Below, in pieces: positions 4,963 to 5,780 of a stretch of 5,780 bases of DNA. Numbering within the stretch: position 1 is the first letter of the stretch; each line of letters begins with the position of its first letter. Position numbers and translations under genes: made by a program. Below the pieces are notes generated by a model. That model made no database searches, had not been told where the DNA came from, and was given only the letters and a program-made list of their open reading frames with translations. Origin of the DNA: Gammaproteobacteria bacterium (GTDB lineage: Bacteria; Pseudomonadota; Gammaproteobacteria; Steroidobacterales; Steroidobacteraceae); contig JAQGOE010000381.1 of NCBI GenBank assembly GCA_028293725.1, positions 1 through 5,780 of the forward strand, read 5' to 3'.

Positions 4963-5595
4963 GACTTGTAACACCTCGTGGCGGACGTTCTTCGAAAGAG
5001 ATACCAGTATCAGATCAAGATACAACCTGGAGCGCTCGGCGTCGAGACCTGCGCTTGCAAGAACGGCGGCGGCGGCGATTCGGGTTGCCAGCGCAATGTC
5101 TGCACTTTGCCCGTGCTCTATCGCCGACAGAATCGAAAGCTCCACATTCTCCTCCGCATCCCGCCGCTCGGTCACTGCCGGCGTATTCGACGGCCCCACC
5201 ACCCACGGCGAGCATCGACTCCCGGGCCCCAGCTCGATGGACTTTCTCGCCCAACGGGCGACGGCCTCCTCGATCGTGATAACGAGCAAGCACACTGGAC
5301 AGCGGTGTCGGGCACGAAGATTGGCAACATAGGCCGGCCAGGTGTATGGCTTGTCCTCATCGCGCCGGAGCTGCACCTCCACGATGACACCGAGCACCTT
5401 GTGCCTCCCCCGCAGCAGAAACAACACCAGATCGGCCTGATATTCAGCCGGCCGAAGGTCACTCAAGTCCGCCGACTCGATGCGTACCTCGTCGTACCCG
5501 GGCAGCTGCACGTCGAGCTCCCGCAGCAGATCCGCCGCTGAGCCGGAGCGGTTGCGAAACAGGAGCAGGAGGAGTTGGTGCACGTACGAGGGCAT
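4729..5595 (-). CDS. Rpn-type (PD-(D/E)XK superfamily) nuclease-like protein
   Basis: This 288-residue protein opens MPSYVHQLLLLLFRNR and carries a PD-(D/E)XK-like core: Asp55 in QADLVLFLL, then Glu73-Val-Gln75 in GVIVEVQL, followed by charged DEDK and YTWPAYVANL. This spacing matches the Rpn/transposase-like nuclease group (related to PF04754). Helical middle and tail segments follow. The tail LRFGPVTEEV...LERVISAQTLEEAL resembles the C-terminal DUF4351-like region often found with such nucleases. E. coli Rpn proteins are DNA endonucleases linked to RecA-independent recombination and, more recently, to phage defence. Activity here is inferred from the retained D-E-Q residues. A TAG at 5607-5605 limits the start to the ATG at 5595 or later, and the N-terminus looks family-like, yet no Shine-Dalgarno sequence precedes it. 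The gene is convergent with the exported-protein gene and probably independent of it. Confidence 0.8.
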   Translation of the reverse strand: MPSYVHQLLLLLFRNRSGSAADLLRELDVQLPGYDEVRIESADLSDLRPAEYQADLVLFLLRGRHKVLGVIVEVQLRRDEDKPYTWPAYVANLRARHRCPVCLLVITIEEAVARWARKSIELGPGSRCSPWVVGPSNTPAVTERRDAEENVELSILSAIEHGQSADIALATRIAAAAVLASAGLDAERSRLYLDLILVSLSKNVRHEVLQVMNSLGFEYQGDSAPHFVAKGRAEARVEIIVMQLTLRFGPVTEEVQSSLRSAPDAQLDAVLERVISAQTLEEALGPLS

Positions 5596-5780
5596 GCGAA
5601 AAGACTACGCACGCCGTCCCCTGGTGAACAGTCCGAATAGCCGCGTCTTTATGCAGAAATGGCGACGTTGCCTGCGCAAACGTGGAACAACATCACACAA
5701 TCGACGGAGTCGGGCCGGTCTCGATGCCGGCGTGTGCCGTCGTCCCCACGATCCCAATTGGGCAAGAAGCGGAATGATGT

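Noticed and set aside
5693..5779. End of a possible minus-strand gene entering from the right edge
   Set aside because: A 28-codon frame ending in TGA at 5695-5693 is open, and so is another frame beyond it. This is too short to choose between a real gene end and chance.
5651..5780. Plus-strand frame open from ATG 5651 to the window edge
   Set aside because: The 43-codon translation is Arg-rich and unlike any family I know. There is no Shine-Dalgarno sequence and the frame is incomplete.
1..5780. CRISPR array, tRNA, rRNA or insertion-sequence ends
   Set aside because: No regularly spaced short repeats, no tRNA-like cloverleaf or rRNA-like stretch, and no transposase with terminal inverted repeats were found. 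The only long repeats are in-frame protein repeats.

Overview
This GC-rich window carries five protein-coding genes and no recognised RNA gene, CRISPR array or insertion sequence. The GC-rich third codon positions, the NarL/LuxR-type regulator, the Sec-exported propeller-like protein and the Rpn-type nuclease fit a soil or freshwater Gram-negative bacterium. A proteobacterium or a member of Acidobacteria or Myxococcota is likely, but nothing here fixes the lineage.

Layout. The left third reads leftwards on the minus strand: a NarL/LuxR-family response regulator (670-1341), a small receiver-like protein (230-622) and the first 36 codons of an unrecognised gene that runs off the left edge (1-108). 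All three could be read as one transcript. The link between the first two is unusual. Three copies of a GAGGA-containing heptamer overlap the regulator's stop codon. A perfect 9-bp hairpin then lies between the last GAGGA and a GTG start. If the hairpin folds, it brings this ribosome-binding motif to 7 nt from the GTG.

A 235-bp divergent spacer (1342-1576) separates the regulator from a large rightward gene (1577-4429). That gene encodes a 950-residue exported protein. It has a signal peptide, a PQQ/BamB-like beta-propeller region, a short Ser/Ala-rich linker and three tandem 124-residue repeats. Each repeat is itself built from two related halves, giving six half-units. A 116-bp tract is almost identical between repeats 2 and 3, which points to recent duplication or gene conversion. 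The divergent arrangement makes the regulator a reasonable candidate controller of the exported protein, but this is inference.

A 299-bp spacer (4430-4728) between convergent genes has several short inverted repeats but no convincing gene and no classical U-tract terminator. The last gene (4729-5595, minus strand) is an Rpn/PD-(D/E)XK nuclease-like protein. Its full-length start has no visible Shine-Dalgarno sequence. An internal ATG at 4962 does have one, and would produce a 77-residue C-terminal protein. This resembles the gene-within-gene arrangement reported for E. coli rpn genes. The last 185 bases (5596-5780) hold nothing I can support beyond the upstream region of this gene.

The points most worth following up are the hairpin-bridged ribosome-binding site, the internal start in the Rpn-like gene, and the six-unit C-terminal domain. 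Both regulatory proteins also have incomplete receiver active sites, suggesting non-canonical phosphorylation or none.
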